Part shown: piece by piece, positions 53,029 through 63,412 of the stretch
How the letters are laid out: each line of letters starts with the position of its first letter
Position numbering within the stretch: the first letter of the stretch is position 1
Assembly: GCA_028673005.1 (NCBI GenBank)
Contig: CM054114.1
Location: 23,837,369 to 23,901,368 of the forward strand
Reading direction: 5' to 3'
From: Tanypteryx hageni
Lineage: Eukaryota; Arthropoda; Insecta; Odonata; Petaluridae
Length of the DNA stretch: 64,000 nt
Translations under genes and position numbers: made by a program
The notes under the pieces: model-generated
Seen by the model: only the letters and a program-made list of their open reading frames with translations
Databases searched by the model: none
Told to the model about the DNA's origin: nothing

Positions 53029-53746
53029 CAGCCTTCCCTCGTTTTACAAACCTAATTCGTTCCACGAAAACTGTTCCTCAGGCGAAAACTCGTAAAACAA
53101 TGTTTATTTTCCCATTACATCCTATGTAAAAATTTTAATTGGTTCCGAAGGCCAAAATAAAAAAATATCCCACAGTTCACTTAAAAACAATACCGAATGA
53201 TAACAAATTGAGAAAAAACATCAATAATGATATATTAATGTATTTAAATGACATTCCTAGTCATATGATGTCTTACTCTATATATTAGCGGTATTATGCT
53301 ATGATATCTTAGCCTATGGTAGCCTACGATAGGTTAATTAAATGCGGCGTATATGTCCTTCGACCGCTCGCCTTTCTCCAATCTTTGAATAATATGCATT
53401 TACTTTCTGGGATACACAAAAAGCCCTTCTCTCTTTTTTCACTTTACCACTTTCAATAACTGAAAGGCCAAAATATATCTTGATTTAAAAGATAAAAATG
53501 CACACCACTCAGCGAACCGAATTTCACAAAGAACGGCAACGCGCGTACTGAGACCGAGATGATAATTCTTATTCGGAACAGCGCATTTATTCGATATTTG
53601 AAAAAAGAGGATATTCTTGCTAACGTAACGAACTCTTATAAGCGAAAATTTGTCGTTCGCAAATCGAATAAAAATAGGCATGAAATTGCTCAGTTCGTGT
53701 AAGCAAGAACTGGTAAAATGGTAGTTCGTAAAACTAGGGAAGGCTG
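53029..53746 (+). mobile_element. pogo/Tigger-type MITE, 0.7 kb
   Basis: The ends CAGCCTTCCCTCGTTTTACA and (complement) CAGCCTTCCCTAGTTTTACG form inverted repeats; TA precedes the left end but not the right. Inner copies of GTAAAAC..GAACT-type text give layered termini. No transposase frame. Confidence 0.65.
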
Positions 53747-53924
53747 CATTCATTCCAGCCATCCATCAAGATGATCTTTTTAATGAACTGTGTGTGTGTG
53801 TGTCCATAATTTATATCTTAATGAGAACGCGCTAGCCGAATGGGACATGAAGTAATTACCTACAGATCAGAGATGGTTAAATGTGCATACTTATAGATTT
53901 TTGTCGTGAAAACATTAATATTCC

Positions 53925-54115
53925 AAGCACAGAAAATGTACTAATTCATCGTCTCTTTGCCGGGTACTAACGCTGCGATAGAGAGGTCATTTTCGCTTAT
54001 TAACAACATTTGAGGAACGGATAAGCCATCGCTTAATAGTGATGCCATATCATCTCTCTTGGTAATCCCAATGAATTACTGCGAGACTTGCCAAAAGATG
54101 ATGATGATTTAATTT
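53925..54115 (+). pseudogene. hAT transposase dimerisation-domain relic
   Basis: One frame reads LPGTNAAIERSFSLINNI, a stop, then GTDKPSLNSDAISSLLVI with PMNYCE. This follows the hAT C-terminal pattern (LP.SNA..ERVFS..N......R..L....L..LL). It has one stop and no recognisable upstream part. Confidence 0.55.
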
Positions 54116-54329
54116 TTATACTTTTGTAGGATTTTTCATAAAAAGAAATTCACAAATCGGAAAATTTTTTTGTTGGACCATACGTCCCGAATTTTGGATC
54201 GGAAAATATGGTCAACGTATGCATATTGTATCTGGTTACTCCCTTAATAATACCAACTATCAGCAGTGGTTCTCTTCTTCCTTACCCAGTTCCCCAATAA
54301 AATGTTGTATAAATATGAAATTCCTTTAA

Positions 54330-55000
54330 TGACTAAATTGACATATTTCGAACGGATCGACTTAGCAGGGGTGCCACAATTGTATAGTTAAACTTTTCAG
54401 TAATTATGAATTTGGGAGGAATTGGCTTAAGGGAGTTCAACGAAATTTAGTATGAAAAAGGTGTGCAACACAAAAAACAAAAATCAATGCATTTAGTTTA
54501 TATATGGAAAGCAGAGCTGCCACAATGCAAGTAATAAAAACATTATTTTTACAAGTATTTGAGTTGAACTGTCCTCATCAGTTTTACCCAAATTTAATAT
54601 TTACAATGTACACATACATATAAAACCATAATAACATATTTGGACCGGATCAATCGAACAGGTGTGCCATAATTGCAATTGAATCCTTTTAGTAATTATG
54701 GATTTTGATGGAATTGGCTGAACGGATTTAAACTAAATTTTTTATATAAAATTTGTAAGATTTACCATAATGAAATGAAGATGTGTAAAGCGTAGCTAAA
54801 GCGCAGGGCTGTCACAGTAAAAATTAAAATAATATTAGTTTTTTTGCGTATTTCTAGAGAACTCACGGCAACGATTTTATCCCAATTAGGTATATATAAT
54901 CTTCATATAAATAAATAACCAAGAAAACATATTTTAACCGGGTCGACTATACAGAGCTAGCACAATTAAAATTTTTCTGTAACTATGAATATGACGTTAA
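54330..55000 (+). repeat. Tandem repeat, about 300-bp units, 2-3 copies
   Basis: Blocks of the kind CGGATC.A/CGAC...ACAGG.GTGCCA.AATTG and AGTAATTATG.ATTT..G.GGAATTGGCT occur at about 54345-54470, 54645-54770 and partly at 54935-54990. They are diverged. Confidence 0.6.
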
Positions 55001-55146
55001 GCACTACTGTGCCGAGGGAAACTGCTGTACGTCCTCATTTGTTATTAAAATATTTTCATTTATTTTGAAACCCACTAAAGGTTATTTTAATTTAAGGAAT
55101 GCAATTTGAATAGTAGTTTTAAGGAAGCATTATGGAAAAGTTTTAA

Positions 55147-56377
55147 CCCTTCCCGTGTCGAATACGATATATTCCGCACTTGCGTTTTTCCCTTGCATGT
55201 CGTTTGTGACATATTCCGCATGCCTGCTGTTCCGTGTCGTATACGATATCTTCCGCATTCTGCCATTCACTAACGTAGCTTTTACTCTACCTTCCGTAAG
55301 TGATACTGGACGGCAGGAGATGGTCGCTTTCCAAAGAGAATACTGGTAGTGACGTCAAACCACCGAGTAAGTCAAAATAACCCATAAAATTTACATTTTT
55401 CGAACTTGAATTTCCTTTTTGAGAACGTAAACATCCGTCATGGCGGACTTGGAAGTATCGCTATCGGATTTGGCCCAATTATTAGCTCAAATAAGTGATC
55501 ACGAAGAATATTTCCATAGTTTTAGTGATGAATCATATAGTCTGATGAATAGTGAAAGGGAATTAGACGAAGATGAGAAGGAAATCGTGTTAAATGGTCA
55601 ACCTATGCCAAGACTTGAGAAAGGTTGGTTGGACTTTGTTTCTAATGACCCTGCTCCAAGTTTTCAACCTAATTTTTGTGAGGTTACACCAGGAATAATT
55701 CTTCCAAGTGATTTTAATATTCACAGCGAACCTATACAATATTTCCGACTTTTTTTTGGAGATGAAATGATCAGTCTAATACGCGATTAAACCAATCTCT
55801 ACGGCAAAAACAGAAAATTGGCCAAGCAGAATTCGCCTACATCACGTCTCGCTAAATGGAAGAGTAGTGAATCTTGTGATATCGAGGCCTTCCTTGGCGT
55901 AGTTATAAACATGGGCCTAAATCCAAAGACTGAAATACAAGAATATTTTAGTACGGAATGGATCAAGCAAATGCAATTTTTTGGCGATGTTTTTTCTTTA
56001 AATGATTTTCTCATGCTATTTTCCAATTGCATTGAGGACTATCACACAAAGAAAAATATTTGAGGAGTAGCGGAGTGCAAACAGATGTAAATATTCAATT
56101 AACTGTAAATAGTGTATATATTTAATAGTGTTAGTTAGAGACAGTATTCAGAGATGCACCACCAGTTTTAGAAAAATCACTGCTAAACAACATCATACTT
56201 GGAGAGTAATAACTACCTCATATCTATAATATTTATGTTATAAGTGCAGTTTTCATATATATGAATATGTAGTTGACTGATTTGGCTTTTAAAAAAATAT
56301 CCATTTTCAAAAAATTATATCTGAAAATAATGAACAGGAATTTATAATCTCTGTATATTTTAGCGACATGGGAAGGG
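55147..56377 (+). mobile_element. piggyBac deletion derivative, 1,231 bp
   Basis: TTAA at 55143-55146 and 56378-56381 flanks inverted ends CCCTTCCCGTGTCG and (complement) CCCTTCCCATGTCG. A repeated GTGTCG.ATACGATAT.TTCCGCA block lies near the left end at about 55155-55185 and 55232-55260, resembling sub-terminal transposase-binding repeats. Only the N-terminal transposase portion remains inside. Confidence 0.85.
55440..56063 (+). pseudogene. piggyBac transposase N-terminal part
   Basis: ATG at 55440 starts MADLEVSLSDLAQLLAQISD, with an acidic stretch, then SDFNIHSEPIQYFRLFFGDE and a stop at 55788-55790. A base shift later, the reading continues as AKQNSPTSRLAKWKS..DIEAFLGVVINMGLNPKTEIQEYFST. 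That is the piggyBac DDE-domain entry (P..YF..F....L...I...TN.YA). It ends before the first catalytic Asp, where the element is internally deleted. Confidence 0.8.
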
Positions 56378-56418
56378 TTAAAACGTTTGTAGTTGTGAAT
56401 GCAATTGTCGAGTCGAGA

Positions 56419-57910
56419 TTAATTTTCTGTTATAATAATAATAATTTGCTGCTGTGACCCCAGTATGAGGCATTGCATTGTCAAGAGCATAATCAATAAA
56501 AAATACAGTAAAATACAATGAATAAAAGTGCACAACACTACAATACAAAAGCCACCATTTAAGAAAAATTTTTCTGAGAGAAACTCATTTATACTATAAT
56601 AAGGACCTTTTAACATTAAATCCTTAACATTTCTTTTAAATATGATTGCAGGCATAGATTTGAGTTTAATAGGGAGTGAATTGTGCAGTTCTTTACTAGA
56701 ATATTCATAATCATTTTGGCTTGTTGCAAGCCCACAGTATTTCATATCAATATTTTTACAATATCTCTTTTCATATTTGTGAATATCGCCATGTACAACA
56801 TTTTTGAAGCCAGAGTGAACATAACAAGGGGCTTCCAAGATATACACAAAGAATAATGTTAAGATATTGCTACATCTAAAAGCATCTCTACAATGTTCTC
56901 TTAGTTTGAGATTGTGCATAATTCTAATTGTCTTTTTCTGCATACAGAATATCTGTTTAGTAATAGAATTCTGTAAAACATAACACTATGAAATAAAGTT
57001 AAATAGGCGCATCTGAGGGTATCATAGGATAGATACTTCAGTCCTTAATCTTGTTAAAAGTTGTATTAATTTTGGCAATTTGTTTTTTAAGTACTATTCA
57101 AGGTGCTTGTTCCAAGTAGGCCCAGGGTCCAAAACTATTCCTAGAAGTTCACCTGCTTCATTTCTATTTAAGAAACTTTTGGATTGGTTAAAATGCAGAT
57201 GTTGGTTTTTGGTAACATTGAGGCTCAATTTATTACAGGCAAACCATGAAGAAAAGAAGATTTGCCACAATTTCTAGCATTTTACAGTTTATGCCACTTA
57301 GTTTTGCATTTTTAAGATAGGAAACAAAATCATTAGTATTTTGAGTGAAATTTTTATGTGTATTTAGCAAATACCTGTGGTGACAAGGAGTTTTGCTTGG
57401 ATTTTATACTTTTTGTAGAGTTTGTGATAGACCAGCTTTGCTTGGACTTATTATTGGAGTATCAACCTGTCATTATATTCTAGTTTTGCTTTATTTATTG
57501 CTAATTTATATTCTTTCGTGGCAGTTTTGATCGGATATTTGCCTTGAAATTTTAAAGATATTTTCTTTGTTTAATATTAGATTGTCTGTGTACCAGGTTA
57601 GCCTTTTCTTTCTGTTTAATATTTTTTTATTAGTCATGTAGGGAAAAAAGAGCTCAAAGTTACCCATAAAAATATTCTAAAGTTAAGAAAGTAACGTACC
57701 GAATCCTCACAATCCTCATGGATTTCATTCCATTTGAACGTACTCAAGTGCTTACAAAACCTATTTATGTTACTCATATTTAAATCCCTACACATCCTGA
57801 TGGGGGTTTTATCTTCCAAAATTTCCTTTATACAGTTAAAAATAAATTAACATTTTTCTCACCTAAAAAATCAATATTAAAATCACCTATTACACAATGC
57901 TTGTCACCTG
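56419..57910 (-). pseudogene. Jockey-type LINE remnant: endonuclease scrap and RT C-terminus
   Basis: At the right edge the minus strand reads HCVIGDFNIDFLGEKNV (the GDFN Asp-x-Asn block of an AP endonuclease). After a gap come RMCRDLNMSNINRFCKHLS, a linker, WFACNKLSLNVTKNQ, GIVLDPGPTWNKHLE and finally QKKTIRIMHNLKLREHCRDA with ILTLFFVYILEAPCYVH, the C-terminal region of Jockey-group RTs. Motifs A-C are not readable. Stops and frameshifts are frequent and internal deletions join distant parts. Confidence 0.7.
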
Positions 57911-58205
57911 TTGTTAACGAATTCTTACATTCAGTCCTATCTCCCTTACCCTTGTGGAACGGTACAATTACACCATCCTTCCATTCAGCAGGCACTCTCG
58001 AACTCCTTGCACACAGATTGCACAGATCACACATCCAACACATAAGCAAATCACCTCCATACTTCAACATCTCTCACGTTATGCCATCCACACCTGCAGC
58101 TTTTCCATTTTTCAGCATATTCACTGCTTTGACTTTGGACACAATATATAACGCAATGAACTATTCTTCACCAACCAAAGAACCATCGTTCACCACTGCT
58201 GGGTT
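57911..58205 (-). pseudogene. Second LINE RT fragment (fingers)
   Basis: The minus strand reads VKAVNMLKNGKAAGVDGI, EMLKYGGDLL and VPAEWKDGVIVPFHKGKGDR ending in TECKNS. This is the RT fingers region (GKA.G.D.I..E..K.GG....W......P..W..G.I.P..KGKGDR.EC.NYRGISLL) of another LINE type. It stops exactly where the GDFN block of the Jockey remnant starts, so the two are fused. Confidence 0.7.
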
Positions 58206-59205
58206 TGAACGATACTGAACGAAACCAAACTGATGGTAATTCACATTGTACGGTTGGGCACGTTCGAGCACGTCGCGTATCGGGCAAAATATTCTCAGCA
58301 AGAATACCGGCCATAAACGTAACGTGCCGTATAATATGAATACATCATTTGAAAACCATTCAACAATATTTTTCAGAACCGATATGCTACGTGCTTGAAA
58401 CGTTTGATGCATGATAATATGAATCTACCTTAAGTATGAGTAGGTTATCATGAATAATGACACATCTCAGTTGTGCTCTGTTAGTGAAAAATAAATGACG
58501 TATTTCTTTCTGCAATAACCACAGATTTTGTGTCGTAACGTTTTAATGTGTTAGAATTTTTCGGTGATGAAAGAGATTCGCTTAACGCCGTTACTGAAAA
58601 TGAAGTTTGAAGGTCCATATGATCAGAACCAATTTATGTTCCCGATCAATTTATAAGCCTGAGAAGATATGTGAAGAAAACAGGCGAACCGTATAAGGTT
58701 ATTGACTATGTCACAGCAATTTGTTGATTTGAATAAATTAAGTACGACATTTAGAAATAATTTTTGCAAGAATACAGAAGGCGATACTGTAAAGATAGGT
58801 GACATAAGAATTTTAAAAGTGGAAAGCAAAACTGCAGTGATTTCTATAATAATCTCTGTTCTATAAATTGAAATTATTGTAAGAATATGTTATAATATAA
58901 TAACTTTATACTTTTTCAACAATTTTTATTTTGAGTAATTTGTTACATCTGAAAGACTTTTCAAATTTTACAAGAATAAAGTCGTAAGTCAAAATAGGGG
59001 TTGAAAAGGGAGTGTTTTAGTGGTTACTATTCACACTAAAAGTAAAATGAATATGCATTAATTAGGTTCAGAGAATGCTGAAATAATGTTATATAATAAT
59101 TTATAATAATTCATAGTTTTATTTTAAGTAAAAAAAATGAAATTTTCAAATTGCTCTCCTGAAAAATTGCATTTTCGGAGTTGTCACTATTGTAGCAGAT
59201 GAGCG
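58206..59205. other. No gene seen
   Basis: Open frames up to about 83 codons (58161-58412, minus) and a short acidic-basic block on the plus strand near 58600-58850 have no recognised family. Confidence 0.35.
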
Positions 59206-59254
59206 ATATATATCATCATCATCATAGGTAGTCTGTCCGTAGACAGGTCCGTGA

Positions 59255-60583
59255 TTATTCTTGGTTAAACCTGGTTCTCCATATACTCCTATTTTCCGCT
59301 GTCCTCTTTATATCTTGATAACTCTCTTTCCCCTTCAAAACGTCTATCAGCTGAAACCTTTTCCTACCTCTTTCCCTTTTCCCATCTAGTTTTCCTTCTA
59401 ACACGTCTTTAATCATACTCTCTCTCCTCAGGTAATGTCCAACCCAGTTAGCCTTCCTCTTTCTGATAGTCTGTATAATCATTCGCTTCTCTCCTATTTT
59501 TCGTAGCACTTCATCGTTTTTCATCCTATCTGTCCATTTTATCTTCAGCATTCTCCTCCAAGTCCACATTTCAAAGCTTTCCAAGTATTTGATGTCATTT
59601 TTCCTTAGCGTCCATGTTTCTGCCCCATACAATGCTATACTCCATACGTAGCATTTTATCAACTTCTTGCGGATATCTTCCCTTATATTCCCTGTAAGTA
59701 GTTGTTTCTTTCTCCTGAAAGCCGCTTTTGCTTTTCCTATTCTAGTTTTGATCTCATCCGTACATTTTGCCTCTCGTGTTATGATACTTCCAAGGTATTT
59801 ATATTCTGAAACTTGTTCTAATGGCTTTCCCCCAATAGTTATGTTCAGATTCTCTTCTTTACCCGATATTCGAATGACCTTGGATTTTTCTGTATTTATT
59901 TCCATACCGTATTTTCTACCTGTTATCACTAGTCTATTTATCATTTTTTGTAGCTCCTCTTCCTTTCTTGCTAGAAGTACTTGATCATCTGCGTATTTCA
60001 CTGTTCTTATAATCCTTCCTCCAATTTTGAAATCCCCTGTGCCTTCTAAAGCTTCTTGCATTAGACTTTCTCCATATATATTGAATGGGGTTGGCGATAG
60101 GCAGCAGCCTTGTCTTACTCCTCTACCGATATTTATTCCGCAGGTGTCCACATTCTCAAACCTGACCTTTACAACTTGATTCTCATATAGATTCCTAATC
60201 AGTCTCCTGTCTTTCCAGTCTACACCTATATCCTTTAATATCTTCATCAACTTTACCCAATTTACTCTATCAAAGGCCTTCTGCCAGTCTACGAAACATG
60301 CGCAGATATCTTGACTGTATTCTATTGCCCTTTCTGATATGATTCTAACTACTCCTATAGCATCTCTAGTTCCTCGTCCTTTTCTGAAACCGAATTGATC
60401 TTCCCCAATTATTTCTTCTGCCTTTTTCTCCAGCCTTTTATTAAGAATCCTCGTGATGATCTTCGATGTGTGTGACAGAAGGCTTATAGTTCTGTAATCT
60501 TTACACTGCATTGCCTTTGGCTTCTTCTTTAGAGGGATCATTGTTACTTCTAGGAAATCCTGAGGCCACTCTCGGAAGCTAGA
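59255..60583 (-). pseudogene. RTE reverse transcriptase, C-terminal part
   Basis: Reads EWPQDFLEVTMIPLKKK, YRTISLLSHTSKIITRILN, FGFRKGRGTRDAIG, CFVDWQKAFDRVNW (motif A), GRGVRQGCCLSPTPFNIYGE (motif B), VKYADDQVLLARKE (motif C) and the C-terminal GAETWTLRK..GHYLRRES..GKRERGRKR region to RFNQE and a stop at 59255. All RT catalytic residues are present and the frame is fully open from the PLE junction to the stop, so apart from the insertion the copy is intact and young. Confidence 0.85.
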
Positions 60584-60614
60584 AACCAGGTTCAAAGAAC
60601 ACCTTGCACACTTC

Positions 60615-60959
60615 AAACACAATAGATTTAACAGGTCTAGCGTCGCAATACACATACAGGAAAACAATCACCCGATTAAAATCGAAAACATGTCTCTCTT
60701 AAAATCAACACAAACCGACTGGAAACTAGACGCTTACGAGAGTATTTTCATAAACAAATTCAAAGAGACGGTTATGAATAACGACCGCGGACCTATCCCT
60801 TACTCACCCCTCTACTCGCTAACCGTTAAGAATTCCCCCACCCCTCTGCCCTCCTTTCACTTTTACCCGGAACACATAAATACACAAGACGAAACACAAA
60901 CAATTCATACGACTTCAGCTACTGAAGATGGGAGCATAGCTCCCGAAATACGTATCTAG
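60615..60959 (+). pseudogene. PLE GIY-YIG ORF, C-terminal end
   Basis: The frame reads RFNRSSVAIHIQENNHPI, then IENMSLLKSTQTDWKLDAYE and SIFINKFKETVMNNDRGPIP, then YSPLYSL. This is the C-terminal part of the GIY-YIG domain of PLEs (RS.VA.HI...NH.I......L.......LDA.ES..I......N.D.G..P.SPL). An ATG at 60690 lies inside it but is not a natural start. The stop is at 60957-60959, inside the ribozyme-like motif, so coding and RNA motif overlap (last residues EDGSIAPEIRI). The catalytic N-terminal GIY and YIG strands are missing. Confidence 0.8.
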
Positions 60960-60960
60960 A
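60919..60960 (+). ncRNA. Hammerhead-ribozyme-like core in the PLE 3' end
   Basis: Core: CUGAAGA (60922-60928), one extra U, stem II GGGAGC-AUA-GCUCCC (60930-60944), GAAA (60945-60948), then AUACGUAU as a palindromic minimal stem III (60948-60955) and C60956 as the expected cleavage site (AUC, an NUH triplet). A short stem I, CUA/UAG, can pair on both sides. Hammerhead motifs with very short stem III are known from PLE termini. The extra U before stem II and the weak stem I are reservations. The motif overlaps the end of the ORF. Confidence 0.55.
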
Positions 60961-61137
60961 GATTTCCAGAGTGCTTGTGCGTGTGTGTTTTCTTTTTCTT
61001 TTTTTAGGCTAGTTTTTGACAACAGGTCCCTGTAGGCCATCATCGTCCTGCAAACTTGTAAGTATAATTTTAATTTTCCTTATTTCTTATTGACGTGTGA
61101 GTGCCCTCTGGGTAAATTTACGGTTAAGGAGTTTTAA

Positions 61138-62716
61138 ATTTTAATTCCTTTAGTTCCACTATCGCCTTTTCTACTTCGCTCTCCATAATACTTGGTCCTA
61201 AGTTGTCTTCTTCAATGTTTTCCTCATTTTCCAGTTCTATTTTTGCCGCTCCTGCCTGTTTGCTGTATAATTCCTTAATGTATTCTTCCCATACCTGTGC
61301 TACATCCTTTGTTTCTGAGACTATCTTCCCATCCGTATTCATAATTCCTTTACCACAAATTCCATTAGACTTCTTATCTTCTAATTCCAGTGGCCTAGCG
61401 TACATCATATCGTACCGTCCTAACTTCTCCATTTGTTCTATTTCATCACATTTTCCTTTTATCCAATTTTCTCTAGCTTTATCTGTTACCCTTCTCAACT
61501 CATTGTTTATGCGCCTATAGTTGGCTCTACCTTCTTCACTGTTAACGTTTTTCCATTTTCGTCTCTCATCCATTTTCTCCAGCATTTCCTTCGTGATCCA
61601 TGGTTTTCTGATTTTCTTCTCTTGTTTTCCAATCTCTTTATCCAAGGTATCCTTGATACTGGTTTTAATTTCATCCCATTCTATATCAACGGTCTTCGGT
61701 TTGTTTTCCAACTTTCTTAAGTTATCTTCCAACTTCATGCTGACTACATCCTGCCTTTCTTTCAGTTTTTCTAGGTCCCAGGTCTGTCTTTCTCCTCTCG
61801 TTTTTCTTATTTGTTTGAGCTTTGTACTCACGTCAAGTATTAGAAGGCTGTGATCTGACTCAATGTCTGCTCCTTGCAATGCCTTGGCGTTCTTTATGCT
61901 GTTCCTGAATCTTTGTTTTACAAGGATGTAATCTATTTGGCATCTCATTCTATCTCCTGGGCTTTTCCATGTGTATAACCTTCGTTTATGGTTTTTGAAC
62001 CATGTATTAGTCACTACAAGGTCATTATTGATGCAGAATTCTACGAGTTTCTCCCCTCCTCGATTTCTCTTCCCAAGTCCGTATTGCCCGACAACATTTT
62101 CTTCCTGTCCTTCTCCGACTATGCTGTTCCAATCTCCCATTATTATGCAGTTTACCTTTCCTCTTCCGTCTTCTTCGTAAATTTCATTAATTTGCTCATA
62201 GATCTCATCTATTTCTTCATCGTCATGAGCTGACGTTGGCATATATACCTGGATTATCAGCATGTCCACTGGGACTGCTTTTAGCTTTATTGCCATCAGT
62301 CTATCATTCGTTGCTATTATCTTTGTCACGCTTTTCATCATATCTTTCCTAAGTACCAGAGCTACTCCGCTTTCCCCACTATTTCCTCCAGAATAAACTA
62401 CCGTGAATTCTTCCGAGTCGAACTGTCCTTCTCCCTCCCATCTAGTTTCGCTTAGCCCTATAATGTCAACTCTATTTCTTCTCATTTCTTCTTTCAAGTT
62501 CTCGAGCTTTCCTGCCTTTCTCATAGTTCTTACGTTCCAAGTCCCTATTCGTAATTTACTTTCGACAAATGTTTTCCTCAAGGCAGTCCCCGCCCGGAGA
62601 TCCGATTGGGGGACTATTTTACCTCCGGATTGTTTTACCTCGAGAGAACTCATATTGTCCAACCATATAATCTTTACTAGGGATTGTAATGTGGTAGTTT
62701 CCCTCTTGCTTTCCAC
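61138..62716 (-). pseudogene. RTE endonuclease and linker, N-terminal part
   Basis: An open frame from ATG at 62716 to the PLE junction. Endonuclease motifs: IGTWNVRTMRKAGKLENL, IIGLSETRWEGEG (catalytic Glu), IMGDWNSIVGEG (Asp-x-Asn), CQIDYILVKQRFRNS, ESDHSLLI (catalytic SDH). A GGKIVPQSDLRAGTAL leader matches the plus-strand RTE leader, which supports a start at or near the in-frame MSSLEVKQSGG Met rather than 62716. The frame ends in the EVEKAIVELKE block before RT motif regions. No internal stop. Confidence 0.85.
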
Positions 62717-62867
62717 ATCGCAGTACTGTAGCCGTTCAAATCGTCCTGATCACGCCTACAGCTGTATTGGATATAGACCCAACCAACATCATTTGTTTTC
62801 GGCTCTATACCATACTGACAGTACTGCTGCCTACTGCCTGGCACTGATGATAGTTTTTTTTTATAAA

Positions 62868-62938
62868 ACCTCCATTCGAGGGGTTTGAACCCCCGAACTT
62901 TGCAATAGAAAGCCGACACGCTAACCACTACACCACCA

Positions 62939-62940
<2 letters not shown>
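62868..62940 (-). tRNA. tRNA-derived sequence (Glu-like), probable SINE head or pseudogene
   Basis: The minus strand shows a D-arm/A-box block TGTAGTGGTTAGCGTG, a CGGCTTTCTATTG anticodon-like segment resembling tRNA-Glu (TTC) and a T arm GGGG-GTTCAAA-CCCC with a B box. The acceptor and anticodon stems do not pair well, so it is not a working tRNA. It lies between a (TA)n array and the 5' end of the RTE. Confidence 0.5.

Positions 62941-62942
<2 letters not shown>

Positions 62943-63015
<73 letters not shown>
62943..63015. repeat. (TA)n microsatellite
   Basis: Over 35 TA units directly adjoining the tRNA-like sequence. Confidence 0.9.
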
Positions 63016-63018
<3 letters not shown>

Positions 63019-63100
63019 ATAATAAAAGATATTTCTCTGTTTGATAAACAATATGTGTTAAGCCTATAATAGGTTATAACAAAACATATAAATGTATATA

Positions 63101-63103
63101 CAT

Positions 63104-63153
<50 letters not shown>
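63101..63153. repeat. (CA)n followed by (TA)n
   Basis: About 13 CA units then 13 TA units, ending at the PLE-like terminus. Confidence 0.9.
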
Positions 63154-63154
63154 T

Positions 63155-63336
63155 AACATAAGGAAAAGAAAAGGTAGTGATGAGGGTGGGAACAATGTGT
63201 TGAGGAAAGCCCAGCAGACACTTACCAAGTTGGGGACCAAGTTGGCAGGCTGCTGGGGGCGTCGAAGAGACACGTAAAACACGCACACAAGAAAAACACA
63301 CGCAAGCTTATCGGGCCTATGCCCTTCTTCAGTGAA

Positions 63337-63341
<5 letters not shown>
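63155..63341 (-). repeat. PLE-type terminal sequence with a decayed hammerhead-like core
   Basis: On the minus strand: CTGAAGA, A, GGGC-ATAG-GCCC, GATAAGC at 63332-63305, the same layout as at 60922 but with GATAA instead of GAAA. Then TTTTACGTGTCTCTTCGACG and a CTGGGCTTTCCTCAACAC block shared (with changes) with the fold-back at 19278-19447. It lies between two (TA)n arrays. Confidence 0.55.

Positions 63342-63406
<65 letters not shown>
63340..63406. repeat. (TA)n microsatellite
   Basis: More than 30 TA units, beginning right at the hammerhead-like side of the PLE-type terminus. Confidence 0.9.

Positions 63407-63412
<6 letters not shown>

Larger units (their letters stand above)
60584..61137 (+). 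mobile_element. Penelope-like element 3' end inserted in the RTE
   Basis: The inserted segment reads on the plus strand the last part of a PLE GIY-YIG endonuclease ORF, then a 3' region with a hammerhead-like core. It lies opposite to the RTE. Comparison with the RTE at 14770-17577 indicates that about 34 codons of the target (from just after the ELKE block to just before EWPQDF) are absent, so roughly 100 bp of target were lost. Different from the PLE at 4.1-5.1 kb. Confidence 0.75.
59206..62870 (-). mobile_element. RTE-type LINE, near full length, interrupted by a PLE
   Basis: Same family as the fragment at 21133-21932. The 3' end on the minus strand ends in an ATGATGATGATGATA tail (59208-59226) after ACCTGTCTACGGACAGACTA. 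The 5' region (62640-62760) shares ACTGCGATG..GAAAGCAAG and GGGAAACTACC with the plus-strand RTE. The coding frame is cut in two by a PLE 3' end at 60584-61137. The right limit is approximate. Confidence 0.8.

Noticed and set aside
58161..58412. 83-codon minus-strand frame as a possible transposase piece
   Set aside because: No motif of any transposase family could be read, and inverted ends were not found around it.
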